Assembly: GCA_021014945.1 (NCBI GenBank)
Contig: MU266514.1
Location: 1-57,609 of the forward strand
DNA from: Leucogyrophana mollusca
Taxonomy: Eukaryota; Basidiomycota; Agaricomycetes; Boletales
Reading direction: 5' to 3'
Length of the DNA: 57,609 bases
The notes below the pieces were generated by a model that was given only the letters and a program-made list of their open reading frames with translations, was not told the DNA's origin and did not search any database. The position numbers and the translations under genes are program-made. Below are positions 35,332-47,500 of this stretch, piece after piece (position 1 is the first letter of the stretch; every line of letters begins with the position of its first letter).

Positions 35332-37025
35332 CTATGGCGGGGGGATAATGTGGGCGACCAGTGGGATGTTGCGACCAAACCGAATGCGGCGCGCAAGCCA
35401 ATACTGAAAGGCATCATCGGTCTCGAAAGGCGCGTCCCAGCAGCTGGCGCTAAAAGCGACGTGGTACCCGAGCTTCGAGAGCACTTTCGAGGTGAACCGC
35501 TTCAAGTCGATGTCCTCGGGGACCTTCACCTTCCAGATCTCGTCGTTGGCGTGCACGAGGAGCTTGATGACAATCATTCCGTCCTTGGGGGCCCACTTGA
35601 CGTCGGTAGGTTGGACAACTTGGGAAACCGCGACCGAAGAGGAGGGTTCGACTTGGGGGAGATCGTCAAGCGCGCGGAAGACCTCGGCTGTGGACTTGAG
35701 GAAGACGGCAGGCGATCGGCGGTGAGAACGCTTGAAGGCAGAGATCGGGACGGGGGCCTCAGTTGGTGCGGGGACCTCAGCGACGGGAGTGGTGCTAACC
35801 GCAGCGCAAGCGTCAGCCGCGGCGAGAGCCTCGATAAGTTCGTCGACCTCGTTGGTGATGCTGTCGGGGGTGGGTTTGGGCCTGGTGACATCCTCGTCGA
35901 GTTCGTCTTCTTCGTTCCCTTCGAAGATGGACCAGAATGGTTGGCGAGGGATAGGTTGCGGCGGCTTTGCGGTGAGGGACTCCGCGAACTTGCTCATGTC
36001 CACGAGACCTTGGCGGCGGGAGGTGACTGGTGGCGCCGGCCGTGTTCGCGCATACCCATACGCGAGCTCAGGGAGGTCGAGGAACGGTCCCTCGCGAGTA
36101 GTGGTACCAACGAGCTTGCTGCTGAATCCATATGTCCTGGAAGAAGGAGAAACCTCGCCGAAAGCGAGTTGGCACTCGATAACGATCTGGGGGATGGCCA
36201 CAGTAGGGGTTTCGAACGTCACAAAGTCGTGATCGGCTGACTCTTGACTATATACTGAGGTGTCGTCATCGTCATCGACTACCTCTTCGAGAACGACCGA
36301 GAGCTTCTTCTGAGGAAGGTCAACATTGGTAGGCGGCTACAGCATAGTAGGTCAGCTGACAGCTCATCTACACGAATATGATACGTGCCAGAGCGTCAAC
36401 TCGGGTAGTAACCGGGTCAGCAGTGTGGGAGCGTCCGGACAACGATTCAGTTACCTGAACGGCAAACGAAAACAGAAATCGTCATCTGTGAATGGGTGCG
36501 ATGACAACGTCAGCCACATACCTCAGTGTCAGATGGGAGGTCAGGGCCACGGTCGATGTGGTTTTCGTACGCAGTGTTAGGGATGTTCTCGAGCGCGGGG
36601 CCCGTTGAGATCAGACTTCTCCGTAAGATGTCGACCTGTATGTGCCCAGTGACAGGAGCGGAACCACCATTCAGGTACCAAGGGTCGGCAGCGACGTTCG
36701 TGGAAGATACGATGCGGGGAGTAGAGACTGTGACACCTCGAACCGACTTGCCAGTTGGTCCGTGGTCGGAGCTGACGATCGTCGGAAGAACCAGATCGCG
36801 AAGTCTTGACTTGGGCTTGACCGCACCCTTGTTCTTGCCGTGGTAGAGATAACCAACAACAGAAAAGACAAATACAGCGCTAAAGAGGAGGCCACCCTTC
36901 AGGAGGTTTCCCCGTGTCGCGAGAGACACGGTGGGTCCGTTTGCCATACTCGAGGCGAGTGCGGTGGCCGACGCAGAGAGGATAGTAGAGACAGTAGAAG
37001 AAACGAAGGTGGTAGTTGGTGCCAT
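35332..37025 (-). CDS. Membrane-anchored protein of unknown function with PB1-like C-terminal domain
   Basis: Two exons on the minus strand (37025-36522 and 36336-35332; intron 185 nt) give about 502 residues. The start MAPTTTFVSSTVSTILSASA is Ser/Thr rich, and a single transmembrane segment follows (LLKGGLLFSAVFVFSVVGYL, about residues 43-62). An acidic stretch (VVDDDDDTSVY) lies just after the intron. The C-terminus, DGMIVIKLLVHANDEIWKVK, KVPEDIDLKRFTSKVLSKLG and FQYWLARRIRFGRN, resembles a PB1-like interaction domain found in many unnamed agaricomycete proteins. I do not recognise a named gene. The arrangement suggests an anchored protein with a cytosolic protein-binding tail. Frame, splice sites and codon use look normal, so it is probably a host gene. 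Confidence 0.75.
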
Positions 37026-37231
37026 TGGTCGTGTAGGTGCCAGAGGTGGGAACTAGAGCACTGGGCGAGGGAGAGAGACTTTATAGCCAGTGGGTTCCAG
37101 AGGCTGACCCCCGCCGGGGGCTGGAACCCAGATATTGTGATTCAGGCTACTTACAACCGTTTTAGGAATTCTTGCTTCAACACGCGTTTTCGCGTGGCCT
37201 CCGGTGGCTGACCTTAAAAACATATGAGGGG

Positions 37232-37239
37232 GTCGTAGT
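37232..37239. repeat. Target-site duplication, left copy (1,376-bp element)
   Basis: GTCGTAGT immediately before the left terminus AGGACCCC; identical to 38616-38623. Confidence 0.85.
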
Positions 37240-38615
37240 AGGACCCCTGCATATTGCCTATGAGCATATATCCAAAACCGCTGAATTTTGGTACATCCGT
37301 CCGCCCGGATTTTCGCCACATCCGTCCGAAATTTACTCGGACCCCGGTTTTTGACCCCAGACCCGTCCGCCAAGAGGATATGACCTGAAAACACGAGCCC
37401 CCCATCCGCCCGAGAGGATATAGGCTCGATTCATGGGCCATCCGTCCGCACAGCGGGATATAAGTTCAGTTCATTTCGAAGGTAAATTCGTGCAATCCAA
37501 GTATAATTGGTCAAGGGCAATGAAGCATTAAGATTAACGGGGGAAATATGGTACATTGTACAATGCGCAGCAGCTATCATGACACATACCTCTCCCTCGT
37601 CATCTGAGTCACTATCCTCCAACTCATTGTCATCTGCAAGCCTGGGGAGAACTCCTTTTTTAGTTTGACGAAAAGGGAGACAGCTGCTGTCATTTCCCGC
37701 AAAGTCTTCATGACCGAGGCAGACCAAGGGCAGAGAGTAACCATTTTGAGGGGGTGAGCAGCATCCGAGCTCAACACAGCAACATTGAGATGAGATGAAA
37801 CTGAACTGAACGAAAAAATGAGGTGAGTGGGCAATACACGTAGAAAAGCCGAGCAGCCGAGAGACAAGCACAACATTGAGGAATAGGTGGATCCGTGAGA
37901 GAACCGGTAAATGTGAACGTTGATGTATGACGCTGAGCGCGGTAATAATGAAGCGCACACACCTTACTGAGGGGGGAGGGGGGTATGTTGTTTCGGTGAC
38001 ACTGGGGGCCCATTGGCAAAGAGCAATATCATCTGCCGTTTGGCGATATGTTTGCTCACCGAAAACCACAGGGCGCTGGGTGCGCTGGCCACTGATCGGG
38101 GCGGGATGCATGCAAACCCATACCCTGAACCAAGAGGTGGGGATGTAAATTAGCATGCCGAGCTGCCAGATTACCAGCAAAGCGCACTAAAATTGAGTTT
38201 GAGGTTAATATGAGCAGATCGGGCCAACTTCAGCGAGAATGCCCGCACCTTAGAGCCCGAAATCGAAGTGGTTTCTGCGACGGCGTTGTCAGTACGGTCG
38301 TCGAGGGTCGTTGTCAGTGCCGCAAACAGGCGCCCCGTCGCCAAACTGTTCAACACTTGTTAGTAGTGACTCTCACCGATGCAGAGGACATGTTCGCCCA
38401 CAACTTGATCGGAGAAGCGAAGGTTTGACCCACCTGTTCGTCTGCTCTTCGGATCGGAGATTGCTACCGACGGACCCCCTGTGTCCGCAGCCGGGATCGG
38501 ACGTGTCCCAAAATTTTGCCTCATTCGTCAGCGCCAGGATCGGACGTGTCAGGATTTTGAGGCAGAATCCGTCTGCGATCCGGATATATGCTCACTCGGG
38601 ATATGCAGGGGTCCT
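37240..38615. mobile_element. 1,376-bp DNA transposon-like element (34-bp TIRs, 8-bp target duplication), no intact transposase
   Basis: The left end starts AGGACCCCTGCATAT and the right end, read in reverse, starts with the same 15 bases; over 34 bp the two ends agree at 29 positions, including the inner block GAGCATATATCC. GTCGTAGT flanks the element on both sides (37232-37239 and 38616-38623) as an exact 8-bp target duplication. Subterminal repeats of the type acatccgtccg occur at the left end, and related gatcggacgtgtc copies at the right end. Inside, a minus-strand open frame (37431-38180) contains an acidic stretch (NELEDSDSDDEGE) but no transposase motif. The superfamily is not fixed: 8-bp duplications fit hAT, P or Zisupton-type elements. 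It is best read as a non-autonomous or decayed copy. Confidence 0.85.
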
Positions 38616-38623
38616 GTCGTAGT
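38616..38623. repeat. Target-site duplication, right copy (1,376-bp element)
   Basis: GTCGTAGT immediately after the right terminus GGGGTCCT; identical to 37232-37239. Confidence 0.85.
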
Positions 38624-39140
38624 CTCGATTCCAGACGTGTGTGGTGCGGAGTTCAAAAAAAAAGTGCAGAGAACGCACCACAACTTTTCTCCCAGAAAGC
38701 ACGGTCCCGTCACGCAGAGGGACGCTTGGCGATCACCGGGACACAGCTGACGTGACGGGACCACGCTCCGTGATCGGGACACGTGTGCGCGGGACCCCCA
38801 GAACCGCCGCCGATCGATCTAGCTCGCTGACCTTTGTTCTCCCTCCCTCAAGCTGTCAATTGGCCATGGCGCATTTGAAATCGCGGCCGGAAACGAGTGT
38901 GGGCTGGGGCACGCTCCCGGAGCACGACCGGTGTTCGACAGCGACCGCCGCCTCGCGCAGGTCCCGCAAACTGTCGTCGAAAAAACCGCCCCCGACGCAC
39001 CCACAGCGCCCTCCCACCCCTCCCAGCAGCAACAGCCCGGCGTGCCCCCCATCCTCACCACCTACTTCATCATCCTCACCCTCCTCGCCTTCTGCCCACT
39101 CTTCTGCATCCTTGTCTTCCGCCGGACCCGACCGAAGCCC
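38624..39140. other. Leader/promoter region of the SAP-type gene
   Basis: About 500 bp upstream of the first credible start codon. It contains repeated gatcgggac/gatcaccgggac-type motifs (38730-38785) and then a long C and T rich stretch (about 38990-39130), as in fungal 5' leaders. An apparent hydrophobic segment in this stretch is probably an artefact of that composition. Confidence 0.45.
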
Positions 39141-40996
39141 ATGGACGAGTCGGACTCAGACGCTGCTGGCGCTGGCGCCGGTGTGAACGCATTTCTGATC
39201 AAGTTCGCCCACGAGGCCTCGCAGGACAGCGCCAGTGCCAGTGAGCACATGGACACCAGAAGCGGTGGGACCGTCAGTGCAGACGAGAGCGTGGGTGGGT
39301 CGACCGGCGTCCATGACGTCGATACCACACAGCCCATGCCGTTTCCGGACGGCCTTGGGCGTGACGGCGAGTTCAGGATCCAATACATCACGCTGTGAGT
39401 GGGCCCTGCACACGCGCGCGATGCGCACCTGCTGACTTGTGACATCGTTTCGGCACAGCGCGGACCAGTCACACGGCGCCCTCAAAGCGTGGTGCAGGGA
39501 CTTCGGCCGCACTGTCTCTGGCAACAAGGCCGTGCTGACAGACCGGCTGGTGCGGTTCAGCTCTGACTGCAAATCCTGGGACGAGTGAGTGCTCACTCCC
39601 TCCCTCTCGTCCAACACCACGCTACGTCACACTGACCGCACCTCATTGCAGACTGCATTGCGGCGCTCGCAAGAACCACAAGGGTCCCCGAAAGACTGGG
39701 CCCAGTGGAAAGCCGAAAGTCACGCCCGCCAAGCTGTCAGCACAGCGCCTTGGGCGGCTGGCCGTCGGCAGGGCATCCAACTCGTTGGGCAAAGCGTCCC
39801 GCCTCTACGTCGCCGAGCGTTCTAAGGACACACGCACGCAGGCCGAGATTGAGGGCTTTCATACCTGGGTAAGCGCTGTCCCCATTGGCATCCCGAGCGG
39901 CGGGCCTGATTCCATTGCCAGGCCCAGACCATTGCGGCCAAGTACCCCTACAGGTCATCGAGACCTGCCATCGTCTCGTCACCGTCCTCCCCTCCAGTCT
40001 CCGAGCTTTGTGAGCCGGCCACCAGCATCGCCTCCGTGTCATCTCAGGTGAGCAGCCTCCCCCTCCGTCTCCTTGACCAACCACACCGAGGTTCACGGCC
40101 CACTCAGGACTCCCAGTCCCGCTTCAACCAGCTCCTCCACTACCAGCTCGCGGTGAGCTTGGAGGTGCGAGATCTGATGCGCGCAGCTTTGAGACAGCCC
40201 GAGAGCGCGCTCCTCCCTGCGTCTTCCTCGGGCTGCCGTCTAGTGGCTGGCAGTGCGCCGTCCGTTGCCGCTATGTCTGGGGTTTTGGCTTCGTCCACTA
40301 ACAGCCAACCGCTCCCCCCGCCCGATGATGAAGCTCGTGACTCCCGTCGATTGGACACCAGGCTGAAGACTCGCGCTCTCAGGATCGGCAACGGGGTAGT
40401 CATCAGCTTCGCCGAGCATGAGCTCCCCGATCCTGTTGCAGTCAGCTTCGTCAATGACATCCCTCATCTGAACGGCATGTGGGACGACTACACCAAGCAC
40501 TGGTCTGGGTGCTCTGTCCTCGAGCTGAAGGGACATCCGATCGCCCTGGTGTATTGGCGGGAGCTGTACCGTTATGGCCCCGCTCTCCAATGGCAGGGCA
40601 CGAAAGGACCCTGGACAAACTGGAGGGTGAGTGCGGCTGCACCTACCCGGACGCTCTCGCTGACCGACGTGCCCATGCCAGGATGTGGTCTCATATTACC
40701 GCCAGGTCTCTCCCGACGTTTTCTGGTCAACGTTCAGCATCGGCGACAGGCGGCTGAGTTTCACCGCCATTGTCGAGCGGCTGCGCCAAATGCGAAAGGA
40801 GGAAAACCTCCGGATCGTCGCTCGAGCCCACGCTGAGTATACAGGCGACATTTTCTACGAGCAGTTTTCTTATTGACGGGGTAACAAGACCTTTCTAATG
40901 ACTGATCTGTCCGCGATTGCGCGCAGGTACAAGGAGCTGAATGATGTTCCACGCTTCCCAGGCATCCCACAGAATTTCTTGACCGCTAAAACTTAG
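39141..40996 (+). CDS. SAP-domain-like protein of a Crypton-type element, with a premature stop near the C-terminus
   Basis: Spliced exons read MDESDSDAAGAGAGVNAFLI up to IQYITL, then ADQSHGALKAWCRDFGRTVS with GNKAVLTDRLVRFSSD. The latter is a helix-extended-loop SAP/SAF-like DNA-binding segment seen in a large agaricomycete protein group found next to mobile-element genes. Later blocks are RLYVAERSKDTRTQAEIEGF, RALRIGNGVVISFAEHELPD, VSFVNDIPHLNGMWDDYTKH, HPIALVYWRELYRYG and YRQVSPDVFWSTF. Introns of 50-70 nt occur at about 39396-39460, 39587-39651, 39869-39921, 40048-40107 and 40627-40681. After the codons for YEQFSY there is an in-frame TGA (40874-40876), yet the same frame goes on with family-like sequence (RGNKTFLMTDLSAIARRYKE) to a second stop at 40994-40996. 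A CGA to TGA change would explain this. The start is uncertain. Confidence 0.7.
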
Positions 40997-41234
40997 TTGT
41001 ACATCTATTATCTCTAGACGCTGTACATTCTCGCTTGGTAGAGTGTTAAATGAACGGGGAGGATGTTTTTATTGCGCGGAAAGCTTTTGATGCGTCGTAT
41101 GATGCCCTCTGGGTGCTTGGTGTACACTATCTAATGAGCCCCCTTGCTGTATGCCAACCACACTGTTGTGGGTGCCCGATTCCGTGTTAAACGGGGGAGG
41201 ATGCGTCTGCCGTGTTCTCTCTTCGAGTTCACGC

Positions 41235-43555
41235 TCACGCACAAGGGCATGACCTCCCACACTGAGGGCACTTGACTGTTGGACAACACTGAGGGTCGAA
41301 GAAGTCCGCTCGTGCCTCGTCGTTGTCATTGGACGAAATGAGATACTTCACAATGGTGAGACTTGAAAACTCAGTGCTCCATCCTCCCCAAGCGCAGATC
41401 CGGCGCAAAGGCCACCGCTGCTCAATGTGAAGGTACTGGCAACCCCCACGGCGGAACGAGTGGGTGCCGTAGGGCGAGGGATTGATCCCAATGTCGATGA
41501 GGTTGTTTTGAAAGAGCTCCAGGAACTGTTTTGATGTCTGGAACAGTTCCGGAAATGAGTATCAACTGTCAAGAGTGCACATCAACCTCAAAGCATCACC
41601 ATTGGCTCGTTGGCCTCCGCAATGCGATCCCCCTTCCTCATCTTCCTGAAGATGTAGCCTTGTTTGATACCGGAAACCACAAGCCAGGCGCAGATTGCCC
41701 GCACGGGGCACATGTGTTCTTCTGACTCGTCAAGGGCATATAAAGTGAATGGCTTGACATCTACGTAGTTGACAATCAATATTGGTACTGAGAAAATTTG
41801 CCACCAGATTCGTGGCCAGGTCAAAGTGTGTACAGACCTCCATACTGATTAGTCTTGTGGAACGGCAGTGTCAGAACGATGCACTCGGGACGCTCTGGAT
41901 CCAGGCGGAGGTCATGTGCCTGGATTTTCAGGACCTCGTCGAAGCGCAGAAGGCAGAGAAGGGCGGCGGTGTATGCCGCTTGCAGTAAACGGCGCGCTCA
42001 AACACCCCCCCAGTCATCTAGTAGACTGCCGTCGCCAGGTGAGAAAGCCCCCCCGTTCCCGCCAGCAGCACGTGGAGCCCTCGTTCCAGGGCGGTAAGGC
42101 TTGATGACAGAGCGGCTCACATCATGGTTGAAGTCATGGAGCTTGCGTAGGATTTCCTGGCGTGGGATGTGCGTCAGTCAGCGTGGAAAGAGAATGTGCA
42201 AGCACGACATACCGAGGTGATCGCGCGAGCGCTACACGCGACTTCGCCAGCCTGCACCTGCGGCAGCCATCAGCTCAGAACACACGCCCACCAGCTCGGA
42301 GACGTACCTTGCGATGGCGAAGACTGCACATATAGCCGGAGACCTCATTGGACACAGATGGGTTTCCGGCCATGCCACCGAGCTCCGACTCGTGCCAAGG
42401 CATGGTCCCAAGGCCATGCAGCTGCCCGAAGGCGTAGGTCATGGCTGCACGCATCTTCTGTGCATGCCCGTATGTGCTGCGCTCTTGCGTCGATGGTTTA
42501 TGACTGCCATCAAGGTTGATGGAGTCACAGCTGTGGATGCAAGCGTCAGGGACACGGCGCCAAGACAGAACGAGGTGCGAGAGATGCCTTACGAATGCAT
42601 GATCCATGCAATGATCAACCAAGGAGTTTCCTTGCCCGGTTTCTTGCAGAAAAAAGTGTCCCCCTCCGCGAGCAGCCCCACGCTTACCAAGAAGGCTCGG
42701 CATTGCACAATAAGCCTTGCAATAGTCAATCAGCCCCCCCGCTTGCCACACGTTGCACGAGGGGCTGGACAGGTGCGTACCTTTTGTACTCGGTGTCAGT
42801 GCCATTGGAGACACCCTTCGATGCCTCTTGTAGGATCCCTTGAAGGTGGATGAACTCCGAGGAGGGGTTTTCACGGTCGCCGTCGGAAGCTGTGCTGGAT
42901 GTGAGCCCCCCCGCAAACGCCTCCTGCTCGGCCGCGACATCGTCTTCAACTTCTTCTTCGCCTAGCGAGACTGTACAGGACGGCGAGACCGCAGCAAATA
43001 GACCCGGGTAGTGCTGTTCATCGACTAAAGACATGATGGGTCGTTGTCGGGACTCACCGCTGTCCAAGCTGTCTTATATGTGTGATGCCGAAGCTCCTGT
43101 CTCACTTTTTGCATCCGTTAGCACCCGCCCGGCACAGCCGGTAATATTACACACCACGCATACGATTATCCGGCGCGGTCTTCATAACATCTTGAACAGC
43201 GGGATCCGGGGTGTCGAGGAGGCTGCTACCAGTGGTGAAGCAGAGGGACAACGGCGACGTGGTTCGTGGCAAGGGAGTTGGTTGGCCCTGTTTAAGAGGA
43301 AACAGGCAAATGGTTGTTAGTATATGTAGATACACGGATCGAGGGGGCAGGATGCATCCGAACACGTACCTTCTTTGCCCCGAAAGCCAAGAACTTGGAC
43401 TGGGAATGTATCTTGATGGGCGTGGACCGTGCTTTTCCCCCCCAATGCATAGCGGCGAGAGTGGTCGTGCTTGCCGCTCGCAGAGAATCGGGGACGGTCG
43501 CAGATGCTTTCTTGCAGGGAAAAACACGCTCCCATGGCATGACTACACCCTCCAT
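41235..43555 (-). pseudogene. Crypton-like tyrosine recombinase, interrupted by an in-frame stop
   Basis: Read from the right, likely N-terminal exons include SLRAASTTTLAAMHWGGKAR with KIHSQSKFLAFGAKK (43540-43370), then MSLVDEQHYPGLFAAVSPS (from 43034). The body continues with SYVRHLSHLVLSW-type sequence, MAGNPSVSNEVSGYMCSLRH and AGEVACSARAIT. The catalytic domain has the tyrosine-recombinase residues: Arg in TAALLCLLRFDEVLKIQAHD, His and Arg in YGTHSFRRGGCQYL, and Tyr in LTIVKYLISSND. The family-typical RRICAWGGWSTEF lies between the last two. The protein ends in a Cys-rich tail (KCPQCGRSCPCA, stop 41235-41237). An in-frame TGA at 41998-42000, just before ARRLLQAAYTAA, breaks the frame upstream of the catalytic Arg. 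The gene converges on the SAP-type gene with about 240 bp between, so both probably belong to one element. The 5' exon structure is tentative. Confidence 0.72.
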
Positions 43556-44554
43556 GCATCACATCATTGCGAGAAGGCGGTTGATCACCGTCAGCCGCAG
43601 TTCTCGTCAGTTACGGAAAGACCAAAGGGGGAAAATCACCTGCTAAGGGAAGATAGAACCCCGCCGATGTGATGCGAGTCACCAGGGGTAAGCGAAGAAG
43701 GAACCTGGCAGGCGGAGTGAGTCCCCCCTTCGGCCAGAACCTACCTTCACATATACTCCTCACATCGGCACGGCACGGCGAGCTGTTAAGCAGCTGATGA
43801 GTCCAGCGGGCCAAACGGGGAGGGGGGGGGGAGAGGGGGAACGGTCACTCACACAGCTGCTACAATTCAGCCGTCGGGCTGGGCCAGAATCTGCGGTCAT
43901 TTGGTCACTGTGCGATCCCGAGCAAGCACGGAACTTCTGCGGCACGTACGTGCCCATGCCCATAGGAAGATCCGAAGGAAATCCGATTCGGGGAGAAGCG
44001 GTCTGATCGACTTGAGGTAGGAGAAGCGCTTCGATGTTACGAGACGAGAATGGATTCACAGCCGCGGCGTGTAGGTACTTAGCTCGATGTGCTTGGGTAA
44101 TAATTGCTGGCTCACATATCCACCCTCCTTTCAACCTTCTACCCATCTCTCATTCACGCCCAACCGCCCGTTCCTTTTGCTTTGCCTGGTACAGCTTTGA
44201 CTGAGCACAATGCCCCCGGTGAGTTCCCGTCTCGTTGTGTTGGTTCTACCCTCGCTCGTTCGGCTGGACGCCCGAGTGCGGCGCCTCTGGTGTTGTTACC
44301 GGTGCCTCGTTGACGTCGCCGGCCTTTCTGGAGACTGGAGGTGCATGGAGTCTTGCTGGCGTTACGGCAGAGGCAGTTGTCACGCTGTGACCGGACTGGT
44401 ATTTTCGCTGTTCGCAGTTCCACGTCTGGTGCATTTCGTTCGGGGGGCCCCCGTGCGTCATTGGTCACACATTGTCACAGCCGTGCCTTGTAACTATTAC
44501 CCGATCAAGTAGCTAGTGTATGTACACAGGAGCGCGACTTCAGACGGTGCAGCA
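43556..44554. other. 1-kb region without a recognised gene
   Basis: G-rich in places (a run of G near 43820-43832), with short open frames on both strands that show no domain. The segment 44110-44215 has the look of a fungal promoter and leader (pyrimidine rich, then an ATG at 44211 followed by a donor-like gtgagt). It may be the true 5' end of the DUF6589 gene that follows, but I could not join it in frame. Confidence 0.4.
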
Positions 44555-47500
44555 ATGATTCCATCTTCACGTGATGCCAACTTTTGGGCGGCCATCCTAG
44601 AACGAGATGACGGCGACGAAGATTGGGATACTGACAACGAGTCTGATGCAACCCCTGCCAGCACTGCCCCCACTACCCCTTCTATCTTCGAGTCTGGACT
44701 ACCCGAAGACCCAGACATGCTGGACAACGACCCAGATGACTCAGACAACGACGAAGGTGGTCCAGTACCCGCTGAAGAAATGACCTCAGTGGTAAAACAG
44801 GTATTAGATTTCCATGGGGAGCTTGGGGTTAAGTCTGCCGACGTTCCTGTATGCTATCAGCTGGGGAAATCAAGGCTGTGTTTCTGATAGTCAAGTACGG
44901 GCGGTCAGGACTGCGTTGATGAATAGCAAGTTGCTTCCTCGCATTCTGCAGCATTGGTGGAAGCCCCCGAGGTCTGCCGCGTCCCATAAATCACGCTCAA
45001 AGGCTGCTCGCAATGTGATGGAAGAGTTTGCAGAGAGATGTTTGAGGGATGCATTGGAACGAGAACTAGCCGCCGTCTCCGAGATACTCAGGTCTTCGGA
45101 TGACATGTCCGAGGAATTCTTCACGGGGACTGTGTTTGATGTCCTCATCGAAGAGGTTCAGCACCTTGCACCTGACAAATCTAAGGAATTCCGGAGTTAG
45201 TCCGGAGCTCAGCCGGTGCCCGGAGTTAGGCAGATAACGACTATATTCACCTAAGGAATTCCGGAGTTAGTCCGGAGCTACGGTACAGTTAGTAAAGTAG
45301 NNNNNNNNNNNNNNNGAGTTAGGCAGATAACGACTGAGGTGCACTACAGTAAAATAGAGCTATATATAGGGCGGAGGTACCGCTCGCTTAGTACTATGGA
45401 GAACAGAGCACAATGGAGGAAAGTGACAATAGTGCTCCGCACAATGGTACACTTACTCCGGACGGTCCAGAGTAGGATCGCAACTCCTAACTCCGGAGTT
45501 GGTTGGACCATGACTCCTGAGCATCGGAATGACTCGGAGTTAATGGGTTTTGACAGCACCTGTGCTCTGGGCACTGCTTTGACGATCTGCGTATACCAAA
45601 AGGCAGGAGTTGCGAAACACGAGGAAAAGTCCCGACAAGGTGCTACTGCCTGCATATCATTGCGAAATGACTATCTGACTCTGGCGTAGATAGTGTTGAT
45701 GATTATTGCAATGCTATGTTACACCCGTTCACACCATTCAAGCCGCCTCCAGCAGATATTTGCCATATACCTCAATTTTCGTGGCTTATCTGCAAAAGCT
45801 TTTGATACTTTACATGCCCTCGCATTCACAATGAGCCACAAATGGACTGCTGACCATGTCGCGAAGATATCACAGGCAGCCATGAAAGAAGTCACGGACC
45901 TCATGCAACTGTTCCCCTGGCTCATCTCATACAACAACATAAACATCCCGTTCCGTGTATTATCACAGAGGCTCGACAACAAGGATGAATTCGGATGTGG
46001 AACAGCAGCAACAGTGTACATAAAACGACGTGCAGCGAGGTTGACAGCCGAAATCAACCAAGATCTTCAGGAGTGCCGGGCTCGTGGCATGAAGAACCCC
46101 ATTTCTCTGCTGGAGATATTCGATCTTGGTCAGGACTCCTACCCTCGTATTCAGAAGCAGGCAACACACCATGTACTTCGGTTCTTGCTCAATGCCCCGG
46201 AATTCCAATTGCGAACCTATCCTTATCGTGATGACCCTCTGCTGCAAGCACCACCGGCAGTACGAGCGCTTCCACACGGCCCTGAGCACATCACTCTCCA
46301 ATACTTACTCGGCTCGGTCAATATTGCCGAAGCAAGCTATGCCGACAACAAGCGCCTCGTCAATGAGTGGTGCCATCAGGCCAACATTCGAACTATGGAA
46401 GAGAAAAAGAAGATCGCAACAGAAAAAGTTGTCGCATGGGTCGGGGATCAGCTTACCGTGGACCGTCTGCAAGGCCTATACAAGTATCACTCTCAAGACG
46501 ACAGCTCCTTCGACCGCTTGGATTGGATGGTGTTGATATTTGGATGGTTCCACCTACAGATGGCCTTTGCGAACTCTCTGCATAGCCAATACCTGGGTAC
46601 CACTTCGGGCAGGGGGTTAATGCAAGCTTTCACCCTTCTCAAACGAGAAGGACTCAGCTCATTGTCAGTCAAAGGCCCTTTCCATCTCAATTTAGAAGAG
46701 GCGCTCTATCACGTAGCAGAAGCTCACATACGACTCGACTAGTTGGTGGTTGCGGGAGTCAGCGACTTGACAGAATTACGGACTCGAAACCCACTCGAAT
46801 TGAAGCGGCTGGCCAAAAAGCTTGTTCGGGAGCATGCCTCAAGTGAGGCAATGGAACTGAATGATTGTCAGCTCAAAGGAGGGCAAGACGAGGTGAAAAA
46901 ACAAACCATCATGTGGAATCGAGATGTTCTGGAATACATTGTACTCGATCAAGCAATCAAGCATGGTGACGTGGGTATCATGGAAGATATGCTACCACAT
47001 CTGCTATATCGGTTCATGGGTGGCCGAAACTCGAAGTATGCTATCGAAGTGCTTGAACTGTTGCAGGGCTTGCACAAGGAGTGGCCCTCACCTGTTTGGT
47101 ACGTTATCGGAAGGTTGTCGCTGGTCCCATTAAGCTCACGTGTTCACAGCGACTTCATTCGCGAGAACTGCTGGTTAGTCAATTTCAAAGGCAAGCAAAG
47201 CAGCTTCCTACCGATAGATATGGCACAAGAGCATAATATCAAGGATATAAAAGTGAGCTCTCATCCTCAGGGCATAATGGAGCACAGAATGAGGTCATGT
47301 CAGGTCACATACAAGTCCGAGGGCCCCAACATCAAGTGGGATTACCTCAAGAAACTACACCCTGCAATAAGGGTGATCCGTGAACTTAGCAAACACCTTG
47401 AACAAGAGTTCAAGACACTTACATGTGGGAAGCATCATGGCACACCGAAGAAAGACGCCAATGTTCAGCTCCTTCAGATGTCATACGGAACGGCGAAGTC

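Noticed and set aside
34770..35417. 215-codon minus-strand open frame next to the PB1-like gene
   Set aside because: Composition is Leu/Ser/Pro/His rich, typical of random reading through an AT-rich 3' flank; no domain, and it overlaps the end of the real gene.
39050..39140. A strongly hydrophobic segment (TTYFIILTLLAFCPLFCILV) upstream of the SAP-type protein, suggesting a membrane anchor
   Set aside because: It is encoded by a C and T rich stretch with no ATG before it in frame; such pyrimidine-rich leaders read as Leu/Phe/Ile/Ser by composition. The ATG at 39141 is a better start for a DNA-binding protein.
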